From the NCBI RefSeq assembly GCF_905220365.1, contig NC_061151.1, positions 2,908,197 to 2,972,196 on the forward strand: a stretch of 64,000 nucleotides of DNA, written 5' to 3'. Position numbers and translations under genes: made by a program. Below the pieces are notes generated by a model that made no database searches, was not told the origin of the DNA, and saw only the letters and a list, made by a program, of their open reading frames with translations. Position 1 is the first letter of the stretch, and each line of letters begins with the position of its first letter. The stretch comes from Vanessa cardui. Its lineage: Eukaryota; Arthropoda; Insecta; Lepidoptera; Nymphalidae. This document shows, one piece after another, positions 13,076 through 24,022 of the stretch.

Positions 13076-13543
13076 TCACTTTTAAGAGCGGGTCACCCCG
13101 CTAGTCGTTGTTAGTGTCATGACAACGCGAACGCAAACCCATTTTGCTTTAATAGTTATCCAAACGTCGGATCAATTTATCAAACCCACCTATTCGGTAT
13201 CCTGCCCTTTCAACATATATATATATATATACAAAATACCAATTAAAATATAACCCAATCGGTCAATTACGGTAGGGAAAGATGATTTCTAGAGATATTC
13301 TGGTGCGCAACCAATATACCCGGTACACTTCCCACGTGTGAAGGCGCGTGGAAGATCAAAATATCTGCACAGAAAAATTGCCAATATCGATAGTGTAAGA
13401 ATTATTCACACACAACTATAATGTTTTCCAAGGGCATACATTTTTTACGTAACTATTAGATTTATTTCTGTTTTCTTATACATAGATTCAAACCTAAATC
13501 TACTGGGTTTATTATATACCTTTACCCGACTTTACCCAAGCGA

Positions 13544-14495
13544 AATAGGCTATTTGACTGGTTTTTAAAATCCATTTTATATTATTTAGTAGAAGTTAAG
13601 GAACCCATTAAAAGTGGTGTTTTTTATTTCTAGTACATGTTTCCCGAAAAATATCATATTAAAAATTCCATATATAGCGCGCAAAAACGCTACTTGGACA
13701 ATATGGCGCTGCAACAGGGTTGGTGACGTCACTTTCCTGTATTTTAATCTGCGGTACATATATGTAGTAGAAAAGCAAAGTTAACAAGAAAGTGACTTCA
13801 TCATAAGCCCGGCCAATCGGGAGCGTTTTGTGTCACGTGACAAACGTTTCTTGACATATTTGACATTAGTTTATATGATTGCTTTATTACGCTTCAACAT
13901 ATCTGATGGCGGGGAAGTAGACCGGCTCCCTGCCTCCACCGGCTCACTTAGTAGCTACGGACCCCCCCAGTTGAGAGTCGAGATGGCCCAGTGGTTAGAA
14001 CGCGTGCATTTTAACCGATGATTGCGGGTTCAAACCCAGGCGAGCACCGCTGTTTCATGTGCTTAATTTGTCTTTATAATTCATCTCGTGCTCTGCGGTG
14101 AAGGAAAACATCGTGAGGAAACCTGCATGTGACAAATTTCATAGAGATTCTGCCACATGTGTATTCCACCAACCCGCATTGGAACAGCGTGGTGGAATAT
14201 GTTCCAAAAACCTTCTCCTCAAAGGAAGAGGAGGCCTTTAGCCCAGCAGTGGGAATTTACAGGCTGTTGTTGTTGTTGTTGTTGACAAACGTTTGAAAAT
14301 TTGCATTTTTATTTATGAATTTTGAATAAAATAAGTATTATTTTCAACTTTCGTTAGTAAATAACCATTAAGTTTAGTAATTAATTAATTTAATTTTAGT
14401 AATTAACCGTTTAGTAATTAACCATTTTTAAACTCATAACATACACTGATTACAATATTTCACAATTTATTTTTCGCATTTTCAACAGCCTCTTA
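13544..14495 (+). mobile_element. MITE family A, copy 1 (split by a SINE block)
   Basis: It opens AATAGGCTATTTGACTGG; the right end has decayed to TTTTCAACAGCC. It contains TGACGTCAC and GTCACGTGAC. Confidence 0.75.
13850..14282 (+). mobile_element. SINE carrying ~123 bp of extra 5' sequence
   Basis: TGACAAACGTTT at 13838-13849 and 14283-14294 flanks the whole block. The SINE proper begins near 13973; the first ~123 bp are not SINE. The block interrupts a MITE (13544-14495), whose two halves rejoin cleanly. Confidence 0.8.
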
Positions 14496-14767
14496 ATAAC
14501 ACACAAACTTTTATATCCGGCTCTACAAAGTATTAGAGGTAGAGTATCGGAAAATCCATAATCTACCTGCAAAATTCCAAGTTTGTAGGTATTATACTTT
14601 CTGAGATTTTGTAGTATATATATATATAATCAGTGAATCATTATAGCCTATTCGATTTAATACCATTACAATTACGACCAATTATCGAATCAATTAATTT
14701 AACTACATATAATATAATATAAGTAATAATATAATTTTAAATTAACATGGTTATTTTTACTATTAGT

Positions 14768-14892
14768 TATTAGTTACGGGATATTTACCATGCTTTACCA
14801 GTCTTGTGAACAAGACATTCGTAGATAATGTCGAAATATCGAGCTCCAACGGATAAAAATAAAAAACATGGCAAATATCTCGTAACTAATAA
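14768..14892 (+). repeat. Foldback element, copy 2
   Basis: Same centre (CAAGACATTCGTAGATAATG) and arms as the element at 53853, with a shorter left half. Confidence 0.7.
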
Positions 14893-14899
14893 ATGTAAA

Positions 14900-15545
14900 A
14901 TAATATAATACTCTCATAGGCAAACAGAAAAGAAAAGCAAACTATTATGGCAACACATCTGGACAATCGTTTCGGCTTAATCACTGAACCCTTTGTGCTT
15001 TCTCTCTCTTCCGCCACTGTAAAATAACATTACTTTTACAAATAAGACAGAGAAACAATGAACAGATGCAACGAGAGAAAAAGATAGATGATCATTCAAC
15101 CAAGCTACGACGACTATGACAAGGTTGTATAACGCAACCAGGATAACAATGATAGACCAATCAAATCTTACACCACAATAAACAAAACTTGCAAATAGAT
15201 GGCATTGCGCTCAATGACGTGGCAGATAGGCCCGTTTCGCAGCAAAGATGACGTGGAAATGATACGACAAAATTAATTAATTTGTAAATGTTTTAAATAG
15301 AAATGTTCTCAGAAATTGTATTTTTAGAGAACATTTTGAGAAAAGGACATAGATGACCCAAATACTTTTGACATCCAAAATTTCTTTGCATACTTCTCTT
15401 AATTAAAACTATTTTTTTTTATCGTGTTGAGTATAATAAAGAGTATTTGTATCGGTGTAATTCGGAGGAATTAGCCTATTAAAATATTTAAAAAATGCGA
15501 TCAAATCGTCAAATGGGTTGTGCTGATTTTTCAGGACCTATCAAT
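14900..15545. other. Intergenic DNA, no gene seen
   Basis: A patch at 14990-15250 is less AT-rich and may be an unclassified repeat. Confidence 0.5.
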
Positions 15546-15684
15546 CAACAACAACAACAGCCTGTAAATTCCCACTGCTGGGCTAAAGGCCTCCTCTTCC
15601 TTTGAGGAGAAGGTTTGGAACATATTCCACCACGCTGTTCCAATGCGGGTTGGTGGAATACACATGTGGCAGAATTTCCTATCT
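15546..15684 (-). mobile_element. SINE 3' fragment, (GTT)n type
   Basis: It stops abruptly after AGAATTTCCT and runs into a (CTAT)-like tract. Confidence 0.8.
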
Positions 15685-16605
15685 ACCTACCTATCAATCG
15701 ACCTATCAATCGCTGAGCCCATTTTCATTCAGATCCGTTCAGTCGTTCTAGCGTGATTGAGTGACAAACATCCTTCCATCCAAACTTTTAATCATTATTA
15801 TTTGTATATGATTACCGCCCCCGTCTTAGAAAACTCGTAAATTGTACGTATGAAAAGTAGCCTATATTCTCCTGGGGGGTTTTAGCTATGAAAGCGTTGA
15901 GAGAAAGAGTTACTTTCATATTTATATATAAGATTTGTATCCATTGAATTCCAGTTGTATTACACAAAAAAAATCTGTCAAGGAAACCTAACGAGAAACA
16001 GTTAACGTTAAACTCCATCCTGTTTTGTATCTTGAGGTCGTTCTAACTAACGACCTTCAGCACATTGCAATATGAACCTTATAATTAAGCAATAAGAACG
16101 ATTACAGAATAAATAATTACTAATTATTGAAAGTACATTAATATGAATTTGTACACGCGACTCAGATTGAGGACAGACAACATTTTTAACTAACAAGCTT
16201 GACTAATACTGCGCGTGAGATATAATTTATAACTAGATGTCGCCCGCGGCTTCACTTGCGTTTTAGTTAAGAGTGTTCCTTGTCATGTGTTAGGCAAAAA
16301 AAGTAGCCTATGTCGTTTCCTAGAGCTCTTGTTTTCTTCATACCAAATGTCATTAAAATCAGCTGCTATCTACATACACAAATAATCTAAGATATGTGCT
16401 ATCAATACTTTTTTAATTCGAGAACTTTTTTTTATATATTAAAAATTAAAAGTGCAAATAAATCGTATCGTAGATATTCCTTATCACTCTTACGTTTGGA
16501 ACTTTTATCTTATTATTACATTTTATCTTTCCATGATAGCGGCGATGTTGACAGTTGAAATTTCAAGGAACACGTGTTCATTGAAATTTCAAATGTCGAG
16601 CATGT

Positions 16606-16918
16606 CGAGAGTCGAGATGGCCCAGTGGTTAAAACGCGTGCATCTTAACCGATGATCGCGGGTTCAAACCCAGGCAAGCACCGCTGATTCATGTGCTTAA
16701 TTTGTCTTTATAATTCATCTCGTACTCGGCGGTGAAGGAAAACATCGTGAGGAAACCTGCATGTGACAAATTTCATAGAAATTCTGCCACGTGTGTATTC
16801 CACCAACGCGCATTGGAACAGCGTGGTGGAATATGTTCCAAACCTTCTCCTCTAAGGGAGAGGAGGCCTTTAGCCCAGCAGTGGGAATTTACAGGCTGTT
16901 GTTGTTGTTTGTTGTTGA
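16606..16918 (+). mobile_element. Full-length SINE, (GTT)n type
   Basis: Intact A- and B-boxes. GAGCAT at both ends is a weak candidate for target duplication. Confidence 0.86.
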
Positions 16919-17385
16919 GCATTTAAGATCCTGAACATACCGAGATCTGTCACAAACAGATAGACGTAGGCTTGATAATAGGTCATTTACTACTTTTAAA
17001 TAAACAAGTGCGAAATGCAAATAATGCTTTTACAATAAAGTATTTCAATTATATAATTCGCCCTTGTAACAAAAATTTTTAATAAACCGCATAAATTTCC
17101 CAAGAATGTTTATAATTAAGCCATAATTAGTTAAACCAATACAGTGTGTAATTACCATTGATAACGTAATTAGATATATAATATAGATAAGCAAAATATA
17201 CAAAACAAAAAAGTTGTTAAGTTACGAGAGTAATATTTGTCTTTGTCAACATTTATGTATTAGCAAAGACGCTGTTGGTTTCTGTTTAGAGAGAAAACAA
17301 AAACAATACTTTGTTAACTTAAAACTTTCCACATCCTGTGTACTGCATATAATTTATACTAATTAATAATTATGACACAACATCA

Positions 17386-17570
17386 CATACATTACTCTGA
17401 TCCCAATGTAAGTAGCTAAAGCACTTGTGTTATGGAAAGTCAAAAGTAACGACGGTACCACAAACACCCAGACCCGAGACAACATACGGCCGGGAATCGA
17501 ACCCGGGACCTAGGAGTGGCGTACCCATGAAAACCGGTGTACACACCTCTCGACCACGGAGGTCGTCGAA
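17386..17570 (-). mobile_element. Second SINE family (pseudo-tRNA with GGTTCGATTCCC)
   Basis: On the minus strand: GACCTCCGTGGTCGAGAGG, B-box GGTTCGATTCCC and a tail that includes TACTTACATTGGGATCAGAG. It is not a functional tRNA, because the arm pairing and length are wrong. Confidence 0.7.
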
Positions 17571-18128
17571 ATAACTAGTTTATATTGGTCTAATATTTGT
17601 AAAAGATGATATTATTTAATATCATTATAGTCAAATAATCAGAGTTAAAATCCAGTACGTCCTGTCGGGATTTATGTGATGGATGGAAAAATATTGAGTT
17701 ACAAGTTAAAAAAATTTTCAAGTATATAATTTGTGTTCAAAATTCATAGTGAGTTTATTAAAAGAAAGCATTGTTAGATCTAATAAGATTGCAGTGCATC
17801 TGTATCTTATAATAATAGACAGTGAAGCAGAATGACAATGCTCACTTTCTATTGTTGTGATCATGTAAAGTGCGACCTCTAAATAACCAACTACTGACCT
17901 AACCTCTTTTTTGACAAGGTTGCGATCTTATACCACTGCCATACTCCAATAAAAGTGAACAGACACACGGCTTATTTTCATCTCACACATAAATGATTCA
18001 TTGTGATATTTTGCTTGTATTGATAATGTGATCCTTTTTAAACAGAAAAGCACATGAAAATTCAATGGAAAGTTCAATGGTGGGGACCTAGGTTTGAATT
18101 TTGACTAGGACAGGCTGATGTCCAATAC

Positions 18129-18491
18129 AATAGGCTATTTGACTGGTTTTTAAAATCCATTTTATATTAATTAGTAGAAGTTAAGGAACCCAGTAAAAGT
18201 TGATTTTTTTATTTCTAGTACATATTTGCCAAAAAAAAATTTTGACAATATGGTACTGCAATGGGGTCAATGACGTCACTTTCTTGTATTTTAATCTGTG
18301 GTACATAATATAGTAGAAGCGGAGCAGGAGCGTTTTTTTTTTGTCACATGACAAAAATTTGAAAAAATGGATTTTTCAATAAATTAAGTATTATTTTCAA
18401 CCTTCATCAGTAAATAACCATTTTTAAACTCTTAATATACAGTGATTACAATAATTCACAATTTATTTTTCACATTGTCAAATAGCCTATT
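18129..18491 (+). mobile_element. MITE family A, copy 2
   Basis: Both termini are intact (AATAGGCTATTTGAC ... GTCAAATAGCCTATT). About 80 bp of the interior is missing. Confidence 0.85.
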
Positions 18492-19412
18492 GAAATTATC
18501 TTGGAACACAAAACCTCAATACATGATTTATTGTGATGATGCTTTACGCAAAATATATTACAACTTTCGTAAGAGATAAAATTATGATTAATGCTTCTAT
18601 ACATGGAGGAAAATAACCTATACAATTGGAAATATTGTATCATTTATAAACTTAAAATTAAACTGTATTTTGATTGTAATACTAAATAATTTCTGTACTA
18701 TAAAATAGATGTTTGTGCCTTTGGTGAATTGTATATATCTAATCATAATTCGAATATATTGAAATAAATTAAAGAATAATGTTATATGTATAAAATTATT
18801 CATAAATACTTAACTTTTGCCAATTAACATAACTTCTTTATCAATCAATTGATAGATAAGATATATCACAATTTATTCAATTTTATTTACTTTATCAATA
18901 TCCAAATGATTTATTAAATTTTCTACTCATGATATAAATACTTTCATTTATATCTAAAATATATTTTGAATAATTGAAATTCAATTATTGCAAAATTAAG
19001 TTTCGAAATCATATACAAATGCTATGTGACAGAATTGTATATTATGACACATTAATATTTCATTTAATTATATGTTGTAATTGATTGTTACAAAAAATTA
19101 CTACTACAATAATAACATTTCTCGGTCAATTCGATTATAACTAAAACAATAATATCAATAGGTTTTATAAATGCTAGCTATCCTGTTAAGGATGCTGGAT
19201 AGTAGCAAAAACTTATCAAATCATTGTATTATCTCTGTTCTATGATAAGGGTGAAAGGTTTGATTAAATCTTTAACAATTAAGCGAGTGAATATACCAGG
19301 GACTCTGTTACATATGTACTTATAGAGCCTTATAAAAGCATATTAACTAAGTTTTTGAAGGTGTGCCGATACACCCTAAACATCAAAGAAAGATATATCA
19401 AACATCACTCAC
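18492..19412. other. AT-rich intron or flank of the acidic-protein gene
   Basis: It lies directly beyond the minus-strand donor at 19412. I looked for the expected small downstream exon here and found none. Confidence 0.5.
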
Positions 19413-21050
19413 CTTCTTAGCTGGTAAATTCTTCTTTAGTTTCTTTCTTGTTTCATCGAGAAGCAATCCCGTCTTTTCCGTTGTCACCACACTCGGTGCA
19501 CTCACTTGCCCACTGTCCACAACATCCTGGCTGTACAAGCTATTGTCTGTCAAATCACAAAACGTCCTAGATAGATTCGGTGATAATTTACACGTAGAAC
19601 CACATCCAGAATCTTCATCGTATATAGAGTCGGCATCTGAACTATCGTTATCCAGATCAATTTCATCGCCGAACACTTCGTTCGATGTGTAACAGCTATC
19701 CGGTGATTCCTCAAACACAATAAAGGAGTCTTCGGATTCACAATCAGATGACAATCGTTTTCTGCAATTCTGTGGGCTATCTGTAAAGACTATTTGAAAT
19801 GAATCCTCACTGTCAACTGATGAAGAATTAAATTTCCCAGTTACTTCGTTGAAATAATCACTGTTTTGGGAACTATTTGAATTTTGTATGTCCGATGAAT
19901 TGATTTCTGAACCAAATACAGTCTCTATAGGAAGTTCGGGGCTCGGTATTGGAATGGGTGTTGTTACATCTACTTCCTTATTTGTATCTTTGTTTGTAGA
20001 CTTACGACATTTTGACTGTAACAACACTTTGAGTTTGCTAAGTTTATCCTCACATGACGATACAACTTCATCATTTGTTTTAGTCGGAACAATTTCCTCT
20101 TTTGAACAGTTCTCAGTGTTTAAACTTTGTTTTGTCTCTGAAGGTTTGTTTTCTGTTTCATCTGGTAGGTTTTTAGAAACATCTATAGACTCAAAAACAT
20201 TCAAATCAGTCTTTATTCGTGGGGCATCAGACACAACCAATAAATCGTCATGATAATTAAAAGGACTGTAGTATTCTATAAATGTATTATTCGGGAGATG
20301 TAGAAAGCTTTCTGGCGAGAATGCATCTTCAAAGCTTTCTTCAACCGAACTGGCTTCAACAAAAGCTCTCTTTGGTCTTCTCGAATACTTACTGGTTTTC
20401 GTATTTTGAACATTTTTCTTAGTTTCATTACTGAGTAGAAGTCTTACTTCGTTTAATTTCTTCTCACAATGGTTGGCGGCTGTTCTACAATCAACGCTCA
20501 TATCTGTGTCCAAATTTGTATGAGAATCATTGTTACTTGCAAACAGCATGTCTGCTTGTTCATTTTTATTTTGAACCTCAAAGTTGGAAGTCTGCCATAT
20601 TATCGACGGCGCCAACTGCTGGTCATCGTAATCACTATCAAAAGTATCGTAGTACTGCGAGGCGGGAGAACTTGCTCGTTTATGAAAAATAGTACCCATT
20701 ACGTTGAGAACTCCAGAAAAGAAGTTTGTAATTCCAGCCAGTGATGGATAATAATCCGTTCTTTGATTGTTCGGAGGCTTAACAGCCTCCTGCGTTGTGT
20801 ACTCCTTTGTTTCCAACATATTTTTCTTTTTCTCTACGCCTGTTATCACAGAATCGGCCAAATTTTTCTTCAACGGATCGGATAGTAGATGGAAGTTGCA
20901 AAGCAAATCGTCTTCAAATGTATGCTTCATTTCTGACTTTATATGAGCGTCAGTCGAATAATTAGATCTGGTAAAATGATTCGGAGTGAAACCTTTTATG
21001 TCTAGAAGGTTGCGTCTATTACGCATAAGACTACCACTAAAATTATCCAT
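19413..21050 (-). CDS. Acidic Ser/Asp-rich protein, large first coding exon; possible PPP1R15/GADD34-like
   Basis: There are 546 codons from MDNFSGSLMRNRRN to ...KKNLPAKK, followed by a good donor AAG|GTGAGT in phase 0. The next exon, to the left, was not found in the window. If unspliced, the frame stops after VSDV. The protein is rich in Asp, Glu and Ser, with repeated SEDSF(Q/I)(I)VF stretches near its C-terminal third and two similar Cys-x-x-Lys-Leu helices (HCEKKLNEVRLLL, SCEDKLSKLKVLL). A hydrophobic stretch (residues ~104-122, GITNFFSGVLNVMG) could bind membrane. PPP1R15 proteins are acidic, membrane-associated and carry a Lys-x-Val-x-Phe PP1-binding site. Here Lys-Lys lies exactly at the splice, so a following exon beginning Val-x-Phe would fit. 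That exon was not seen, so the identity is a guess; the exon itself is secure. Confidence 0.6.
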
Positions 21051-21091
21051 TTTTACAAAAATACAATAACTTTACAAGATCAAAGAGGATG

Positions 21092-21100
21092 CTAAGCCAT
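21092..21100 (-). promoter_or_regulatory. Minimal uORF ATG-GCT-TAG
   Basis: A two-codon ORF lies 41 nt upstream of the main ATG at 21050. With the longer upstream ORF it would put two upstream starts in the leader. This arrangement is known to regulate PPP1R15-type mRNAs under stress, if the leader is indeed transcribed. Confidence 0.3.
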
Positions 21101-21106
21101 TTTAAT

Positions 21107-21346
21107 TCACGCATACATGTTCAAAACGTAAATTCTACACTCGATATAATCAGGGAAAGGCTTGTGAGTGGTTCTAGAGCACTTGTGATTTACTTCAACA
21201 CTTCGGGGATTCCGCGGTCCCGAGTCACAAATATTCACTTTGTTAATCGCGCTACACACTGTATCACTACAATCGACGATGTCTGTAACGTCCGAATAAC
21301 TTGTAATTTCGATTTCTTGAGAATAATAATCGCTTGTTAGCTCCAT
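21107..21346 (-). CDS. 79-codon upstream ORF before the acidic protein gene
   Basis: The ORF MELTSDYYSQEIEITSY... runs to a TGA 56 nt before the main ATG. It is acidic at its start. It may be a uORF in the 5' leader, or simply an open stretch in the promoter, since the transcription start is unknown. An in-frame upstream extension exists to 21457 but looks non-coding. Confidence 0.3.
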   Translation of the reverse strand: MELTSDYYSQEIEITSYSDVTDIVDCSDTVCSAINKVNICDSGPRNPRSVEVNHKCSRTTHKPFPDYIECRIYVLNMYA

Positions 21347-21457
21347 TGTAACGATATTTAGAAAATACACGTCTTTACAGTTCAGCCATTTTGTAAAATA
21401 ATACCATATTAGTATTACCCTTTCTTGACTTTTGCGAATTGATATAAATGTGAGCAC

Positions 21458-22431
21458 AGATTATTAACAACTTATTTGAAAAGTCGATTTCATTTAATCG
21501 ATTTTTTATTAGCTATAAAATATTTTTACTGGCTACATGTTCCGATAATAATAATTTCTAAGGAAACCTTTAATATTAAGCAATCTATCAGCCAATTCCA
21601 GGCACTAGAGGAAAACCAAATAAACAATTTTAAAATAAAATTGACTCGATAAAATTATTCGGTTAAAAAAAAAAACGACGTTCAGACTTTATGTTACAGC
21701 AAAGTTTTATCGAAGCATATTTTTTACATATATTAGATGTTTTCATGAAATTGGCAATAAATTTATTTTTCAAAGTGTTAATATTTTTTACTGATAATTT
21801 ATCTACAAAATATATTAATTGGGTAACGGAGTTTATTTAATAAAATTGCACTTGGTATAAAAATGTCTTTTTGTTATACCATTGTTTGATGATGGAATAG
21901 AGCTTATAACTATTCTACATAAATGAAGATGACGAAACATCTTAACTTGTCTATTTTAAAACACTAACTTTGTGTTCTAAAATTAATGTACAATTTGAAC
22001 ACGAACAAAATCTGAAAATATTCTAGCATCACCGATCATATTGCTGCCATCTTTAAAAAAACACTAAGAAAAATCCAAAATTTCACGGCTGTAAGTATTT
22101 TTGAATTTAAGTACAGTAAACTTTCTGTGTGGTGGTATCGACGTGAGAAAAGTGTCAAGTGCTGGGCAATACTTCCGGCAATTCTCTCTTCTTTAATTTA
22201 ACAATCAAAATTACTAACATGACAGAAGTGCTCAAATTACGTTATCCTTAAGGAAGCTACTAAACAAAAAACCTAATGATTCACGATTGATCCACATTAC
22301 AAGAACTAGTTTGACACAAAATTTAACAAATGTCAAAAAGCGTGATTGGCTTCATCAACCAAAGAGACAGGTAACTGGTTGCACACGCGACTATCTAAAA
22401 ATCTTGGGACACTTCAGGGCAATGTGTTTCC
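21458..22431. other. AT-rich spacer and probable promoter region of the minus-strand gene
   Basis: No TATA box or ORF can be assigned with confidence. Confidence 0.4.
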
Positions 22432-22881
22432 AATAAGTTATTTGACAATGCGAAAAATAAATTGTGAATTATTGTAATCAGTGCATATTATGAGTTTAAA
22501 AATGGTTATTTACTAACGAAACTTGAAAATAATACTTAATTTATTCAAAAATCAATAAATAAAAATGCATTTTTTCAAACGTTTGTCACGTGACACAAAA
22601 CGCTCCTGATTGGCTGGGCTTATGATGAAGTCACTTTGTTGTAAACCTTGCTTTTCTACTATATGTACCACAGATTAAAATACAGCAAAGTGACGTCACC
22701 AACCACATTGCAGCGCCATATTTTCCAAGTAGCGTTTTCGCGCGTTATTTAAATATGGAATTTTCAATATGATATTTTTCGGCAAATATGTACTAGAAAT
22801 AAAAAAATCAACTTTTACTGGGTTCCTTAATCTCTACTAAATAATATAAAATGGATTTTAAAAACCAGTCAAATAGCCTAT
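22432..22881 (-). mobile_element. MITE family A, copy 3, between the two genes
   Basis: Right end intact, left end AATAAGTTATTTGAC. It lies in the spacer between divergently oriented genes and brings CRE-like and E-box palindromes there. Confidence 0.82.
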
Positions 22882-22970
22882 TGCAATAAGTCTTCGACTA
22901 AGAGCACTGCTGTATTTGAGCACAGGTGTTCGAATGAAAAGCAGATAGACTCTTTCGGATTAGATTGTCA

Positions 22971-23011
22971 TTCTTTTTCAAGGAATTATATCTTAATTCC
23001 TTGAAAAAGAA
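22971..23011 (+). repeat. Hairpin with 18 bp perfect arms
   Basis: TTCTTTTTCAAGGAATTA and its complement are separated by 5 nt, about 1 kb upstream of the large gene's ATG. It could be a terminator-like or boundary structure, or chance. Confidence 0.6.
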
Positions 23012-24022
23012 AGGCTTTTCAATTTCATCGCCTTATTGCTTCTACTGGTGGCGCAATAACTAGTACATTTTTAACCAGTGGTTCGGACTTGCGTTTCAAC
23101 AGAGAAATACTGCTAGCATTCTTGCCACACATGGTAATAATTTGTTTGGTAAAGTACATTTTTTATTTTATGTACTTATTGTGTAAAAAAACCAACCAAG
23201 ATCTATTTGAAGTGTACATTTAATGATTAATTTTATCCTTATGCCTTATATTCTATAGGCACATGCTATATACTCCAATGTTATTCCTACAAAGTATATC
23301 TACAAGCCTCACATTTTCATTTTCATTTTTCACGGGCATTATTTTTTATTAAAGTATAACCAATATTTTCAGTAAAGATTTATTTAATAATTATTTATAA
23401 TTTTTTTTTCAAACGCATGTTTGTAAGATTTTAAGTCGATAATTAGTGCGTCAAACTTAGTATCGATTCGTTACTATGTTAATTATTCGATTCAACGTTT
23501 ATTCAACGAATAATTTTATTCAAAGTCCAAGGGCATTTGTACCATAGACATATTTTATTTTTTCTGATGCAATCGTTTATTAACGCCTTGGCTTACAAAA
23601 TAATTATTCATTACAATGTTTTAGAGTTAAGAGAAAAAAATATATATATTATACCTACGAAAATAATGTAATATTTATATATGTAATAGATTTTTAAGAT
23701 GTTTTCTTTATATTACCACTTGTCTTCCTTGTAATTTTTTTCTTCAAACTGAATATATACCTACAAATTTTAAAATACCGGCAACTTTAAAAAACTATTT
23801 ATTCTTTTTGACAATTAAAACAAAAACAAAACTTGAAAACCATGAACATGTTTCACGAAATGTGTTTATTATTTTAAAAAAATTAAAAAAATCAAAAAAA
23901 AAAATTGTAAAATTCTGTTATAAAAGTGTAACATAAAATAAAAAATAATTATTTTCTAAATTTTATTTAAATCTTTAGCCTTCTGTTTTAAGGGTCGACT
24001 TCGTAGAAGATAACAAGAAAAC
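23012..24022. other. AT-rich spacer upstream of the large gene
   Basis: It probably includes promoter and 5' UTR. An acceptor-like TTCTGTTTTAAG lies 30-40 bp before the ATG. Confidence 0.4.

Noticed and set aside
1906..19300. Small ORFs of 60-80 codons in the left third
   Set aside because: Most lie in SINEs, MITEs or AT-rich DNA and differ between repeat copies by frameshifts.
19363..20744. Plus-strand ORFs opposite the acidic protein exon
   Set aside because: They are antisense shadows of a much longer coding frame.
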